Shown: positions 1-12,012 of the stretch, one piece after another
Layout of the letters: every line of letters starts with the position of its first letter
How positions within the stretch are numbered: the first letter of the stretch is position 1
From: Epiperipatus broadwayi
Taxonomy: Eukaryota; Onychophora; Udeonychophora; Euonychophora; Peripatidae
Direction: 5' to 3'
Length of the DNA stretch: 64,000 bases
NCBI GenBank assembly: GCA_028023455.1
Contig: JAQFVV010000063.1
Location: forward strand, 6,655,157 to 6,719,156
The notes under the pieces: generated by a model
Databases searched by the model: none
Seen by the model: only the letters and a program-made list of their open reading frames with translations
Told to the model about the DNA's origin: nothing
Made by a program: the position numbers and the translations under genes

Positions 1-139
1 ATCTTAATCTCATTATTAGTTAATCCTTTTTTATGTTAAGTCTTGTAAAAACACTATAATTTTGAAATATATATTAACTACAATTCAATTCTGTTGTACC
101 AACTCCACTCACTATTTTTCTCAAAGAAGGAAATTTATA

Positions 140-257
140 ATCATCATCATCAACAACCATTATCAATCCATTGCAGGATGAAGGTCTCTCCAAGTTCAAT
201 CCATCTTCTCCGATCTTTAGCTTCTCTTCTCCACACCGCTGCACACTTTCTTATTTG
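140..257 (-). mobile_element. RTE-type LINE, extreme 3' end only
   Basis: About 118 bases match, nearly base for base, the 3' end of the longer RTE copy at 26,049-28,205. The match runs from the TCATCATCATCA tail (a short GATGAT-type 3' tail read on the minus strand) to about CTTTCTTATTT. RTE LINEs typically end in a short 3' UTR with a microsatellite tail and are often heavily 5'-truncated, so this is best read as a dead-on-arrival insertion. It has no coding capacity. Confidence 0.75.
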
Positions 258-1840
258 AAATTTATATGTCTTTATTTTCTATAATTTCCATAATATGCCT
301 CTATAATCATGGCATTTTCATCTTTTAGTCATTTTCTAAATCTTGTATTAAAATTGCATAAAAATTTTAAAATGCTGCTTGTTCTGATCAAAAGCATTTT
401 TTTTTTACATCTATATAAAAAATGTTTACTTCATTATCACAAAAATAACTTATTGTAGCATAAAGCTGACATTAATTTGAATAATTAATTTTGATATATC
501 ATGCATAATTTACCATCAATTATTACAGTATTGTTCTTCTATCTTTTACTTTTGATGAATCCCATTATATTTTTGTGCACAATGTTTGTGCCTTTATAGT
601 AAAGAACATATTCATTTTTTAAATAAATTGCCTTTTCTGCTTTTCTTTTATGCTCTACAATGTTTGATAATGTTCTGCCTAATATTATAAAGTTTTTTTC
701 TATTCATAAGTTTCTTTTACATGGAAATAATCTATACTTATAATAACTAAATAGAAAATCATCATATAGTCCAAGGATTAAAAAAATTTTAGTACTATCT
801 GCTTTCAACATGTTCAACATTGATCATTGCTGTGATGATACATTTACAGCTTTTTAAACATTAGACCCATAATTTAGTTTTATCTGTTATCAATATAAAT
901 ATAAAAATCAGTGTTCTCTCACACATGCATTTATATTGCTCTCATGTAAGAGAAACGGATTGTTTTAGCTATGAACTACTAGCCATCATAGAAAGAAAAC
1001 AAGATCTTTTCATAATTTTAAATTCAGAAATAAAAACCTGTAAACTCTCATCGTTAGGTGTTATGTAATGATAGAGCATGTAATTTCACTTAAGTCTCTA
1101 AAGATGAATCAATGGTCTTCTTTCAATTAATATATATATATGCACCTTTGAATAAAATGATGACTATAGACAAAAATAAAACAATTGTTATATCAAATAT
1201 CTGATTCAAGATCATTTTTTTGCTTTGCTTTTATAATTTTTAAAGAGTTGTAATTTGTTTTTTAATAATTACAAAAAATTAATCATTAATAATTATTATA
1301 GCTTTTATTTGTGTTGACTTTACATAAGCACGGGCTAACAGAGTATGACCTTGTTATTATAACAGTTTTGTTTATTTTGTTTGTTTTGATATTTGATATT
1401 TGTTTTATTTCTAATAAAAAAAAATCGTGAAGAATACTTTAGAAAATATTATGACTTCTGGATCCATTTAAAAGTGTGATTATTTTTGTTATGTATATAT
1501 TAATAAAGTCAAAATAAGTATAGGTCACATTAAATTGTGATCTATATTCCACCTTTTTATGTGTGCATGCCTGGGATATTTTTTACATTATTTAAATACA
1601 ATTAAACAATGTTGATCTTCTTTTTGTAACTTATTTTTTTACAATAATTGCAGTGATGATGAATACATGCAGCTTCTGGTATATATCTATAAGAAGCAAA
1701 TTAGCTAACAATAATAAACAAATATGATAATATATCAAATTTATTAAGCGCAAGCAAATATTATAATAACGTGAAAGGCTTAAACCTTCAAAATATAGTC
1801 AGCAGAAAATTATTTTGTCTTTTAAATGGATTTGTTTTGC
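258..1840. other. AT-rich, no gene seen
   Basis: No long ORF, splice-bounded exon or RNA gene was recognised. The DNA is AT-rich with short A and T runs and a small TATATATA tract near 1,130. Confidence 0.6.
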
Positions 1841-2063
1841 CTCTAGTCCAGGGTCCCCAACCCTATGTCCGCGGGCACCATGGCGCCCGCAGACCATTTT
1901 GCTATCCGAACATGATAAAAAAATATTTATCTGATACAAATAAATTTAATTTTTAAAATTTCTTGTAAATTATTGTATTATATTGTAACCAAATGTTAAA
2001 ATTTTATTTTTGAAATAAATATTTTGTGTATATTATGTGTATTATTAACAATAAATATCCAAC

Positions 2064-3525
2064 AAAATGCTTCTTTGGCAACTGAATTCTTAAACTGTAC
2101 CACAATATATCTATTGTTTGTGTGAAATAAAATCTTAAACACTGAAGGCCAAATGCCATGTTCTTTAAATAAAGTGAATAAAGCCTGAGTTGGAAATTTG
2201 TAAAGTTTTATGTTGTTATCCGTGGTTGTTAAAATGACAGCATTTGGATCTTTGTAATTCATGAAAGATCTCATCAGTATAGCAGGAATGGATTGTTGGA
2301 AACTTTCAGTGATTATATTATATCTAGATAAATCACAATTAGAATTAGTATTGATAGTAGTAGGATAGTTCTCAATGAATTGTGTTGAAGAGTTCATATA
2401 ATCTAAATCTAGAATTTGAATACCTTTGTGATAATCTTCAATATTTGATATTACATCATTTCTTTTCTCACTAGCTAAGATAAACGTAGATATTTTTGAA
2501 TTGGCTGTAGCTTTATCAGTATATGATAAAGACTTTGAAATATTATGTCTTAACATATTATTATTAGTGAAGTTTAAATTGAAAGTATGATCTGATGTAG
2601 TGTTGTTATTTAACACTGGAAAGTCCTCTTTATATTTGAAGTTATGCATCTTCTGTGATGTAGTTGAATTTTCATTGTAATTATAATTAGAGTTAAACAC
2701 TGTGTTATTATATTGTTGATTAGAATTTTCAATGATAAACTTGTGATAAGTTTGTCTTTCAAACATATTCTGTGAGGCAAGTCCAGAGCAACTTGCAGAC
2801 CGATTGATTGAATTAGGAATCCTTGTATAGTCTTTGAAGACTTCAGTCTTCATTTGCAAGCTATTAAACAGATTTTTTTTTATTAATTATATTAGAGTTA
2901 TCACATAAAATTTGATTATCAATAGAAGATTTATTTCTGAAACCTGTATGATCTTGAGTAGATTGGAAATTTATAGATTCACATCCTCTAAATGTATCCT
3001 CATCATCCAATTTTGCGTTAATAAGGTTTAATTCATCAGAATTTGTGCAGCAATCTACTCCATGAATATTAGCGCTGTTTAAAACCTTTTTTACTTTAAA
3101 TGGCGCCATTGTTGTATCAGATTTTGGCGAATAACATTTTTCATCACTCTCAAAAAAAAAACATATTATCCATATTACATTTTTCATTTGCATTAGAATT
3201 TAAGCTGTCATCTGAGTTCTGCAAGGTTTTCCCGCATTTCAGCAATTCCGGAGAAACACGTTCATAGTAACTCAAAATTTTCATTAGTTTTCTTAATAGT
3301 ACTTTTTTTCCCATGCTTGACTTACTTGTTTTTTTAAGATTAATGGATTTTGAACTTGTCCCTATTATTTTGGTAACATTTGAAGCTTTAGGAATCTGTT
3401 TAAAGTTATCAGAACTTTGTTTAAACTTTACGTTATTGATTTCCTGTTTTATATCTATTTCTTCATTAGTATTTTCAGTTGAGATTGCCTTTATCGATTG
3501 ATTTAAAGATTTCTTAGCACTAGAA
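2064..3525 (-). pseudogene. LINE ORF1, N-terminal half (inverted segment)
   Basis: Read on the minus strand from about 3,525, one Ser/Asn/Lys-rich reading runs to 2,064. It changes frame at two homopolymers: the A/T run near 3,150-3,160 and the one near 2,871-2,880. Its last ~60 residues (after YKFPTQALFTLFKEHGIWPS) resemble the region just before the RRM-like domain in Tx1 ORF1 proteins. The forward segment at 3,502 continues with that next domain. ORF1 proteins of this group bind element RNA as nucleic-acid chaperones. Reading past 2,064 enters the hAT host sequence, so the last residues before the stop at 1996 are not element-coded. The two halves are one split gene rather than two genes on opposite strands. 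Confidence 0.65.
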
Positions 3526-4710
3526 GGTCGTTATTTAATTTCAGTTGATATAAATCGTCCAACATCTATTGAAGGATTTGTACGCAATTGTGGTATTAAC
3601 TTTGACAGAACAGAACTACAAAGAATTCTCAGCCCCTATGGAAAAATTATATCATTTGTCTATTCTCATTTAAGAAACATTGACAGTGAAGTTTTTACAA
3701 ACACTGCTTTTTTTAAAATTTTACTTGCAAAAGGTATTTCACCATTATTCATTCCAGGGCTTATTCAATTCAATGAATCTCCCATTATAATTAATATGCG
3801 TGGAGTCGCGCCACAGTGCTTCCATTGCTCAAAAAGAGGACATTTCATGAAAACATGTCCTGAACGTTCATGCCATCAATGTGGTCTAATAAAGAAAAAA
3901 TTTCATAAATGTATAATTAAAGATTTTGTGCCTTCTTTATCATCTACAACTCTATTTCCCCAGGAAACATCGATAAATTTTGAAGGAAATTTATGCAGCA
4001 ATCTGAATACAGTTTCTTCAAATACTAAATTAAAATACACTGAGCCTTTGAATGACACAGCTAACTCATTCAATTTTCAGTTGTTAAATAAAACTGAAGC
4101 CAATACTGAAGAGAAGATAGCTGATTGTCCTGCTGAACTTCAGTCTGAATACAGCCTTATTGATTCTAATAAAGAATTTCAACCCCAAAATGCCATTCAC
4201 TCTCTTCCCCATCTCCACAAGCGTAAGAACAGAAACAGGAAAAATAAGTCACATCAATCAAACTCTTCCTCTTCTGCAGAAAGTGTTGTTATAGATGATA
4301 TTCTTAACCTTAATCACAATACTCATTTGGGTCATACTTCTGGGGCAAAAAAATTAAAACGCGAAAGCTCTAGTCTTTCAGAAACCCTAATTGATCTAAG
4401 CATGACAGAACCCTCTTTGAAGACTATATCTACAGATCAGTATAACTATAATGATTGTAAAGAGGTATTACAACTGGAAGATTTCAGTTTATCTTCCTCT
4501 CTTGTTAATCATGACTCAGAAAAGGATATTGCTACTGGAATAAATTTCAATAGCCAACTTCAGGTTGAAGTTGATTGCAGTTTATCTTCCTCTCTTGTTA
4601 ATCATGATTCAGAAAAGGATATTGCTAGTGACCTGAATTTCAATAGCCAACTTCAAGTTGAAGTTGATTGTCAGGATGCTAGTAATTTAAATAAATCGGA
4701 GAATGATTAA
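3502..4710 (+). pseudogene. LINE ORF1, C-terminal half with CCHC knuckles
   Basis: One frame is open from the inversion junction to a TAA at 4708-4710. It starts with an RRM-like stretch (around VDINRPTSIEGF to ILSPYGKI) and then has two zinc-knuckle motifs: CFHCSKRGHFMKTC (C-x2-C-x4-H-x4-C) and CHQCGLIKKKFHKC (C-x2-C-x7-H-x-C). A long Ser/Asn-rich tail follows. This order matches ORF1 of Tx1-like L1 elements, which binds element RNA. The first in-frame ATG in this segment (3796) lies inside the domain and is not the native start; the native N-terminus is in the inverted segment. The stop overlaps the ORF2 start by 8 bases. Confidence 0.75.
4486..4671 (+). repeat. In-frame 93-bp duplication in ORF1
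   Basis: Two adjacent copies (4486-4578 and 4579-4671) encode the same 31-residue segment around SLVNHDSEKDIA with a handful of substitutions. The period is a multiple of three, so the reading frame is kept. It lies in the low-complexity acidic/Ser tail of ORF1. Confidence 0.85.
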
Positions 4711-7700
4711 TATTGTATCTGTCAATATACGAGGCTTAAATTCTCATGACAGGGCATATGCTTTGTCACATTGGTTTCATTCTCATAAACCTGATATTTT
4801 ATGTCTTAGTGAGACTAAATTACATTTGCATTCAGAATCACGCATAATTGATATGATACATAGTTTTGGATATTTTCACTACTCCTTCTCTTATTCAGCT
4901 TCTGGAGGGGTGGCGATCATAATCAGCAAGAATTCACAAATCACATTGTTCAAAATACTATTCATTGACTCAAATTGCCTCATTGCGATCATACAATATC
5001 AAAGCTGGTACTTTAATCTGATAAATGTATATCTTTCTAAATCTCAAGATACTGTTACAAGAGTGATTAATGCAATTAATTCAACACTGAGAACTAGCCC
5101 TTTTGAAATGATTATTATTGGAGATTTTAATCATACATATCAAGTTTTTCAAAAAAAATATATTGGTTACATAAATCAGTCTCTGTGCAGTAGAAAATTC
5201 TTCTTTGATGATGAAGCATTCTCTTTTTATACAAAATCATCACATTCACTAATTGATTTACTTTTTTTTCACCTTCATTATCATCACAAATAGAAGCTCA
5301 TCTGTGGCCCATTACGTTCTCTGATCATTATGCTCTGGAGATTAAAATAATCCCAAGAAACATTCTACAACCTATAATTGAGATGCCAAGGACTATTCGC
5401 ATGCTTACAAAGTTTAATGCCACTATTAAACTGATCTCTGAAGCTTATATCAATTTCCATAGAACAAACATTTTAACACTCCCTGCAGTAGATGCATGGA
5501 AGACTTTTACTGAGACACTAACAAAGTTAATAAATTCTTGTACTGCTAAATCTAAAGGTCCAGTTATTCTTCTCAATGAGCTGGACTCCATAGCATGTGA
5601 TCTCAAAAATATTTCATATGAAGCACAAAATATTCCTAACATTTTAAATTTAAAATCAAAATACAAGGCTAAACAAAAGGCCATTGCTGAGTACTTATCA
5701 ATTAAAAGGGCCAGACAATATCTTCATCACCAACATTGCTGGACTAGGGGGTACATGAGATGGGCCCTTGGCTCTAGCAGAAGATCAAAGGCACCTAGGT
5801 CCATTGAGATACAAGGAAACTGCTATACAGGATCTTCCATGCTTCTCAGAATTCGGGAATATTATGCAAAAAAATTCCAACCACTTGGCATTTCATTTGT
5901 CAGGAAATGTTTTGTTTATGAACATTCTGATCAACACAAAATTACTGAAGCAAGAATCCTTTCAAAGATTTCATCATTCCCAGACAGAACTCACCCTGGA
6001 TTACATGGAATACCAAAATTTTTATTACTTCATTTATGCGCCTTTTCAGTCCCCATTATTAAAAAAATGGTAGACTTCTTGGCTAGTGGCTGCCGAGAAA
6101 TTAATGGGCTTTGCCCAATAGGCATGGTCCCACTTGTTAAAAAACCTGAGGGTCAAAAAAATCTTGATAATCTTCGGCCTATCTCTATGGTGCCATTGCT
6201 TATTAAAACCATTGAAGGCCTTATTAGAGAGGATATACAAACAAACATTATTGGAAAATTATCAACCTATCAGTTTGCAAAGAAAGGGAGCTCTACTGCT
6301 GATGCTGTCAGTCAATTTTGACTCCTAGTCGATCATGTTCACAGGAAAAGGATGACACGGCCAGTTGCAGTTCAACTTGACTTTGCCAGAGCCTTTGATT
6401 GTGTCAGGATTGATGTGCTACTTGGTGTACTTGAGCAACTCCAAGTGCCTCTGGCATATCTTCAGATGATTGAGAACCTTCTTCTTAACAGAGAAGTGTT
6501 TCTCTCACTTGATGGAAGAGTTGCTCCCGGCTTTCGGCCTTGTGTATTCCATCCCTCAGGGCTCACCACTAAGTGCACTACTCTTCACAGTCTATGTGAA
6601 CCCATTGCTGTTGAGCATTGAGTCTTTCCTTCCAGGGATTTATATTCCTTTATTGAGAGAGAACATATGCCATATTTCCTATATGGATGATGTGGTTGTG
6701 TTTCTTTCATCTCAGGATGAGTTCTCTAGACTTGAGGAACTCCTAGACCAGTTTGCATGTGAATTTGGCCTGGCAATTAATGGATCAAAGTCAGCAATGT
6801 GGTCCATCCTGACAGGGAAGCAAATATCTGGTAGACTAAAAGCTCCCCCACAGAAATTTCTTGGTTTTAGTATTGCTTCTTCTCCAGTAGCCATGAGAAA
6901 AGAACTTGAAAATTCATTAATTTTAAAGATTGAAAAGACTGTTATTTCACTATCTAAAATTTATCTTTCTCTGTTTGGAAAGGTTGCACTCCTTAATTCT
7001 GTGATTTTACCAAAAATTATTTATTATCTAGCTGGTTTTTCACCAACAATTTGCTTCATCTGCAAGGTTGAATCTCTATGCAGAAAGCTGTGCTGGGGAG
7101 GGAAGACACCAGCAATAAGTCTTAATATCTTGCAAATACCAAGATATCTTAATGGTTTAGGACTGCACTCGATTAAAATTTTTCTGATACAGAGGACTTA
7201 CAATGTCCTTGTTAAAATTTTCAGAGACAATGCAAACATAGAAAGTCCCATACCTTTTGAAAAAATAATCCCCACTGATCGCCCACCCCCTCATAAAAGA
7301 AATATCTGGATGCAACAACAATTAACTATTGTCTTTAATAGCATCAAAAGCTCTAGCTCCATGTTTGATGAAAAAATATCATACTGGAGTTCTTATCAAT
7401 TAGTTCACTCTGGTAAATCTAGGACAGAGAATCTTCTCCCAGTTGCAATCCCTCGTCTCATAAGGCTGACTAAGTTCCTGAAATTGGAACCAAAGTTTGT
7501 GGATTTTTTGGTTAAGGTCAACCTTGGAGCCTTGCCTACTGGGATGTTTCTTTGTAATCAGAGGGGACACAACATTGATACAATATGTACTCTTTGTAGA
7601 AGATTTGATGAGTCCATTGAACACATACTCTATCAATGTGAATGGTGGACTCGGTTATGTAATATTGCCCTACAGAGAATTACAGGATACAATTCTTCAA

Positions 7701-7930
7701 ATGTCTACCTTAATGATGCATTCAAAAATGGAAATTTTGGCTCCATCCGCCTGGCCACTTTCATAAATTTTATCATATGGAAGATTAGATGTAAGGTATT
7801 ATTTGATAGTGAGTTGGCTGGTCCTATTGAAGACATTTTCTTAAAGTTATTATATAAAGCTAAAGAAAGTGATCTAAGAACATGCCTGCCTAGCCTTGCT
7901 GAGCAAACATGGAGTCAATTACATATTTAG
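4703..7930 (+). pseudogene. LINE ORF2: AP endonuclease plus reverse transcriptase
   Basis: ATG at 4703 overlaps the ORF1 stop (ATGATTAA). The endonuclease domain shows NIRGLN (residues 8-13), the metal-binding Glu in SETK (Glu37), GDFN and, after a frameshift, SDH. The frame changes at the T run 5262-5271 and returns near 6,535. A TGA at 6319-6321 also interrupts it. The reverse transcriptase shows FARAFD, IPQGSPLSALLF and the catalytic YMDD at 6680-6691. Next comes a GKVALLNSVILPK segment and a C-terminal zinc-binding motif CTLC...HILYQC (7586-7639), both typical of the Tx1/L1 clade. The intact enzyme nicks target DNA and copies the element RNA in the nucleus. This copy cannot make it. Confidence 0.85.
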
Positions 7931-8170
7931 CAATAGTCATGTATATTATTTATTCATGACACTCAAACTTTACATGCCATGGGATTTATATGCCAAATTA
8001 GATCACCCCTGATAAGTAACATAACTTAAAATTTTACTTTTAATCTTGTAATCATCATCTAATTTAATAACTAGTTAGTCTTTAATGTGTCAGTCATGAT
8101 CGTAAACATGAACTCTATATTACAAAGTATATTTTACTTTTTGTGCAAATAAAGGTTATTTGAAAAAAAA
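7931..8170 (+). other. LINE 3' UTR and A tail
   Basis: Non-coding, with AATAAA at about 8149 followed by GGTTATTTG and an 8-base A run that ends at the target duplication. It marks the 3' end from which target-primed reverse transcription would have started. Confidence 0.7.
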
Positions 8171-8279
8171 AATATCCAACTATAAATTTACATTGAAAAA
8201 ATAAATGCTGCCCACAATCTGGCGGGTATTAAAGAATGTGCTCTTAAGTGCAAAAAGGTTAGGGACTGCTGATCTAGTC

Positions 8280-9912
8280 TGATGTTGATTTCATTAAGAT
8301 ATTTCAGAGTTTTACTAAGTTTCAAGTAGTCCAATATTATTAAGTAAGTCATGCATTTGTTTTAATCATGAGAAAAATATTTATTTATTTATCTTCCTTT
8401 TTCTGTTTAATATATTGGTAGGAATGATGGAATTTAAAGCTAAGACTCTAGGACCAAAGTCTCATTTTATCCCGGCCAATACTTGAACATCATCATAATG
8501 CTTTTCCTGAAAGTCTCACTCTTTTATTATTTTTATTTCTCTTATGTGCACTTTTTTTTCTGAAAATTACTTTTAAACTTTTTTGGTCAAGATATGTTTA
8601 TCATTCTGCAAAATTGTTTCAGTCAAATATTGATTAAAAATACTAGACTTTATTAGTTTTTATGTAAAGGCCATAATAGTTGCTGCATTTAAAAAAAATC
8701 TAAAATGTTAATCTATCTTGAAACACTTAACTGTTGCAAATCAAATCAATGAAATTATAAAACAAATGTGTTTGATTGTAAAGGTATAAATATTGTCTTT
8801 GACGGCAATACAAATATCTCTGAATATATTTGATTTTTGAGTTGTATTCTCTCATTTATATTCCAAATTTGTGTTTTTCTATTGTAAATATTACACATCT
8901 ATTTATGCCATTTGATAAATGATGATTCAGAAGATTTCTCATTTGTTATTAATTTGGTATTTTCTAACAATATCTATTTTATTTCACAGATCAAAGTACA
9001 AGACTAAAAATACACAAGTAAACTGTAGTTAATGATCTACATGCATTACATATCATGGGTTTCATGGGTTACAGTATGACAACCAAGACAGCATCATAAT
9101 TGGAAGGTGATAAATCAAGAATAATACAAAAGTAAAGCTACATAGATAATCCCATTGGATGTCAATAGTTATTAGAGTTGAACACAATTGATATAAGGTA
9201 TGGATCTTGACTATAATGTTCCCTAGTTAATCAAGATACAATAAATTACATTGAAATAAAAGCAATACAAATAGGTATAACAACCAAATTATAATAGGGT
9301 GCAAATCACACCAATTGTCAAAAGGCATTTTAAGCAAATTACACAATTTAACAGACTGGGTTATAATGGTTACAAATTTTGCCCAATCGGAAACCTTAAT
9401 CCATTAAACTAGAGTAAAAGAGAGGTACAATTAGGAACTCACACATAGAGTTTTATAGTTAAGCAGGATATAATAACAAAATAATAAATGTTTGGGTGCT
9501 CAATGAGTTTAATCACAATGATTACATCAAGGGGGGTAAAAATTAATAAAAAAATAAAAAAACTTAATTTTTTTGGGTGGTTAATTAAATTAATAAAAGG
9601 TAACAACAAAACCCTTAAATAAGGGGAAAGTTAAAAGATCAGGTGTAAGTGATAATGATGTCCATAAAAATATTCACACTCAAAAACACAAGTAGTATCT
9701 GGGTCTGAAATGCAAACCATCCCACTCTTGGATATAATGAGGGAAATAATTGTTCAATATGTGCTAAGCAGACCCAGTTAACACCAAGTTTGATGATAAG
9801 TGAGATCTAATACCAAGGAAGACATGCATCAACCATCATTAATGGTGGATATGAACTGGAACTTTATGAGGAATTAGTAAATATGAGTAGATACATTCAT
9901 TTCTGCATTCCA
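8280..9912. other. AT-rich, no gene seen
   Basis: No coding or RNA gene was recognised. The part from about 9,000 to 9,912 is noticeably less T-rich and may be decayed 3' UTR of the minus-strand LINE fragment next to it, but no landmark proves this. Confidence 0.5.
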
Positions 9913-10342
9913 CTAGACTCTTAATTGTCCCAAGTTTGATCAGCTAGTTGGTTTGGACAAGCCCTTTTGTCATTTTTTTGACCATATAGATAAATTTTAT
10001 CAGGTGTTTCTCTTACATTGGACTGTCTAGATTCTGTAGTTAATATAGGTAGCAAGGCATATGTTGGCAAAAAGTCTATTTTCAAAAGCCAGGGGAACCA
10101 TTACATTAGCAAGGTTGGGGCCAGACATCTTCCACAGCACCAAGCTCTGGATGTGGGACCATGTCTCACATTAGAATAGAATGTGATCCATGGTGTCTTC
10201 CTTCTTGCCACACATCAGACACTAGGTCACGATGTTATAATCTCTTTGGTGGTATAGGAAAGCCCCTGTGGGAAGGGCCATGAGGTTGACCTTGAGAAGG
10301 AAGTCCACATTTTTGGGCTCAAGCATGAGGAATTTTGTCCTT
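9913..10342 (-). pseudogene. Tx1-like LINE ORF2 C-terminus, decayed copy
   Basis: Minus-strand translation gives FLMLEPKNVDFLLKVNLMAL, CLMCGKKEDTMDHILF and LATYINYR. These line up with the ORF2 C-terminus of the element at 2,064-8,170 (KFVDFLVKVNLGALPTG, CTLC...HILYQC, LATFINF). In-frame TAG, TAA and TGA codons interrupt it, and a TAG at 9913-9915 sits where the ORF2 stop is expected. The copy is 5'-truncated at about 10,342 and lacks the endonuclease and reverse transcriptase. It shows that the family has inserted repeatedly in this region. Confidence 0.75.
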
Positions 10343-10762
10343 TTATATACTAATTTTAAAGAAGATGAAATTTGAATTTGCATAATTTAGATTTTTTCTA
10401 TTACAACTTCATATTTCTTATTGTTATTAAAATTAAATTTACTTATCATCTTAAGCTAAGAATCTTACTAACAAAAATTTATTTGATTAGATACTTTAGA
10501 TTTTCTATGCACAGCCAGTGTTTTTTTTTTGTTAAAAATATCTAGAAGACAATAACTCTTTTGTGTGTGTAAAGAACAATGTGATATGGCATTAAAGGTC
10601 ATCCAAATTAATTCACAGAAATTATTACATTAAGGTACCCATTTTTTAAAAAAAAAATTTGAAAAATTAATAGAGTAATTATACAAGAAAATATTCTTAT
10701 TAATTATGAAAATAATTTTTTATATAAAAATGAATTTTCTATACATATTTTTCTAATAAAGT

Positions 10763-10850
10763 AAGAGATTTACTAGCTAGTTTGTAAAGGACTGATTACC
10801 TTCTGTTTAAAATCACAGTTTGAAACTGTGCTAGTCAATCTCTTAATTTA
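10763..10850 (+). repeat. Possible tRNA-like SINE head
   Basis: CTAGCTAGTTTGTAAAGG resembles an A box and AGTTTGAAACTGTGCT a degenerate B box, with ends that can pair (AGAGATT / AATCTCTT). A partial second copy (GTAAAAGATTGATTACCTTC) lies near 11,126. It could be a decayed tRNA-derived SINE. The evidence is thin. Confidence 0.25.
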
Positions 10851-10974
10851 TTATAATAATTCTAACATCTCTTAATATTAACATGTAATAAATATTCAAT
10901 TTTTTCTAATACATATAATAAAGAAAATGGAAATAAAGTGAATAATCTAAAATCTTTTCACTTTTATTCCAAGA

Positions 10975-11107
10975 TACTTAAGCTTGGCCAATATAAATGA
11001 ATTTATGTACAAAAGGTAAGATGGTCACTCTCATTTTTTTAAAGACTCTATCTTATGCCTTGGATTGACAGTTTTCTAACATTCATCAAAATCAATATTA
11101 ATTTAAT
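10975..11107 (+). repeat. Interspersed repeat R1, copy 1
   Basis: Shares TTGGCCAATATAAATGAAT, a GTAAGATGGTC-like core and GCCTTGGATTGA with the copies at 49,570-49,690 (minus), 61,260-61,420 and 61,525-61,690. The family is about 130 bp with no ORF. No terminal repeats or tRNA boxes were recognised, so its class is unknown. Confidence 0.55.
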
Positions 11108-11767
11108 ATAACCGTACAGTGCATGTGTAAAAGATTGATTACCTTCTGATCAAAATTATACATATTTTGGTAAATAATTTAAAATAAATAAAAAAATATT
11201 TACAACAAAAACTATTTTATATTAATATTATTAATGTTTGAATAAATGCACATTAAACTTTATCATTGTAAGCTATGTATTTAATAAATAAAAATATTAA
11301 CTAAAAAATGAAATTCAATTATTAATAATTTTTATTAGTCATTTATTAGACTAGAGATTATCCATTAAAATTCAATTATTGTTTTTATTTATATTTCAAA
11401 AAGAATTTCATAAGTTACATTTGAAAACATGAGGTCTTAGATACAAATGGATTCATGATATTATATATAAAATAAAGGTTTACAATCTTGTTTATGATAG
11501 GAAAGAAAACATAATTTACAGTAATTGAAAGAAAAATAATTATTACATAACAAGGAAAATATGCTAAATTAAGTTTACATGGAATTTTTAATGTGATATT
11601 TTGAAAAATATGACAAAACATATGATAGTATCAGTGAAAAGATATAGAGGGGAGGTTAAAGTTGGTGTTAGATTGACATGTTCCCATACAAATTGGTTTC
11701 ATTTGGTCAGAGTACAATAGTTTTTTTTTCTACATCTTATTGTTTATTTGTTACATAAGTTCCATGT
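11108..11767. other. AT-rich, no gene seen
   Basis: No supported coding region or RNA. Short ORFs here have low-complexity AT-driven translations. Confidence 0.55.
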
Positions 11768-12012
11768 GGAAAAAAAATGAAAAAATACTAGTCAGCTTGA
11801 ATTGCATCTTCGAAAAATGGAAAAAATACTAGTCGGCATATGAATTGCATCTTGGGAAAATGGGAAAATAGTAGTCAGCCAGAATTTAATCTTGGGAAAA
11901 TGGAAAAATACTAGTATTTAAGAATTGCATCTAGGAAAAATGAAAGAATACTAGTTCAGCATGAATTGCATATTGAGAAAATAAAAAAAATATTAATCAG
12001 CATGAATTATAT
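11768..12012. repeat. Minisatellite, ~50-bp units
   Basis: About five degenerate units of the form GGAAAAATACTAGTCAGC...GAATTGCATCTTGGGAAAATG follow one another. The array grades into a short TATATATA tract at 12,012. Confidence 0.8.

Larger units (their letters stand above)
2064..8170 (+). mobile_element. Tx1-like (L1 clade) LINE with inverted 5' part
   Basis: Near full-length non-LTR retrotransposon. It has ORF1 with CCHC knuckles, ORF2 with AP-type endonuclease and reverse transcriptase, a ~230-base 3' UTR and an A tail at 8163-8170. The 11-bp sequence AAATATCCAAC is found at 2053-2063 and 8170-8180, a target-site duplication that abuts the A tail. From 2064 to about 3,525 the element lies in reverse orientation and encodes the N-terminal half of ORF1. 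From about 3,502 onward it runs forward. This is the 5' inversion that twin priming produces during target-primed reverse transcription of L1-type elements. ORF2 carries two frameshifts and a stop, so this copy is inactive. Confidence 0.85.
1849..8271. mobile_element. hAT-type miniature element split by a LINE
   Basis: The left end begins CAGGGTCCCCAACCCT (1849-1864). The reverse complement of the right end begins CAGCAGTCCCTAACCT, which gives imperfect terminal inverted repeats of the CAG...TCCC..AAC kind common to hAT transposons. The flanks are CTCTAGTC (1841-1848) and ATCTAGTC (8272-8279), an 8-bp target duplication matching 7 of 8 and fitting the hAT preference for a central CTAG-like site. 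Without the LINE and its target duplication the element is about 306 bp (1849-2063 plus 8181-8271) with no ORF, so it is non-autonomous. The interruption dates the LINE as the younger insertion. Confidence 0.8.

Noticed and set aside
1996-3193. A separate two-ORF gene on the minus strand
   Set aside because: It is the inverted 5' part of LINE ORF1; both LINE ends share one target duplication, and the reading continues in the forward segment.
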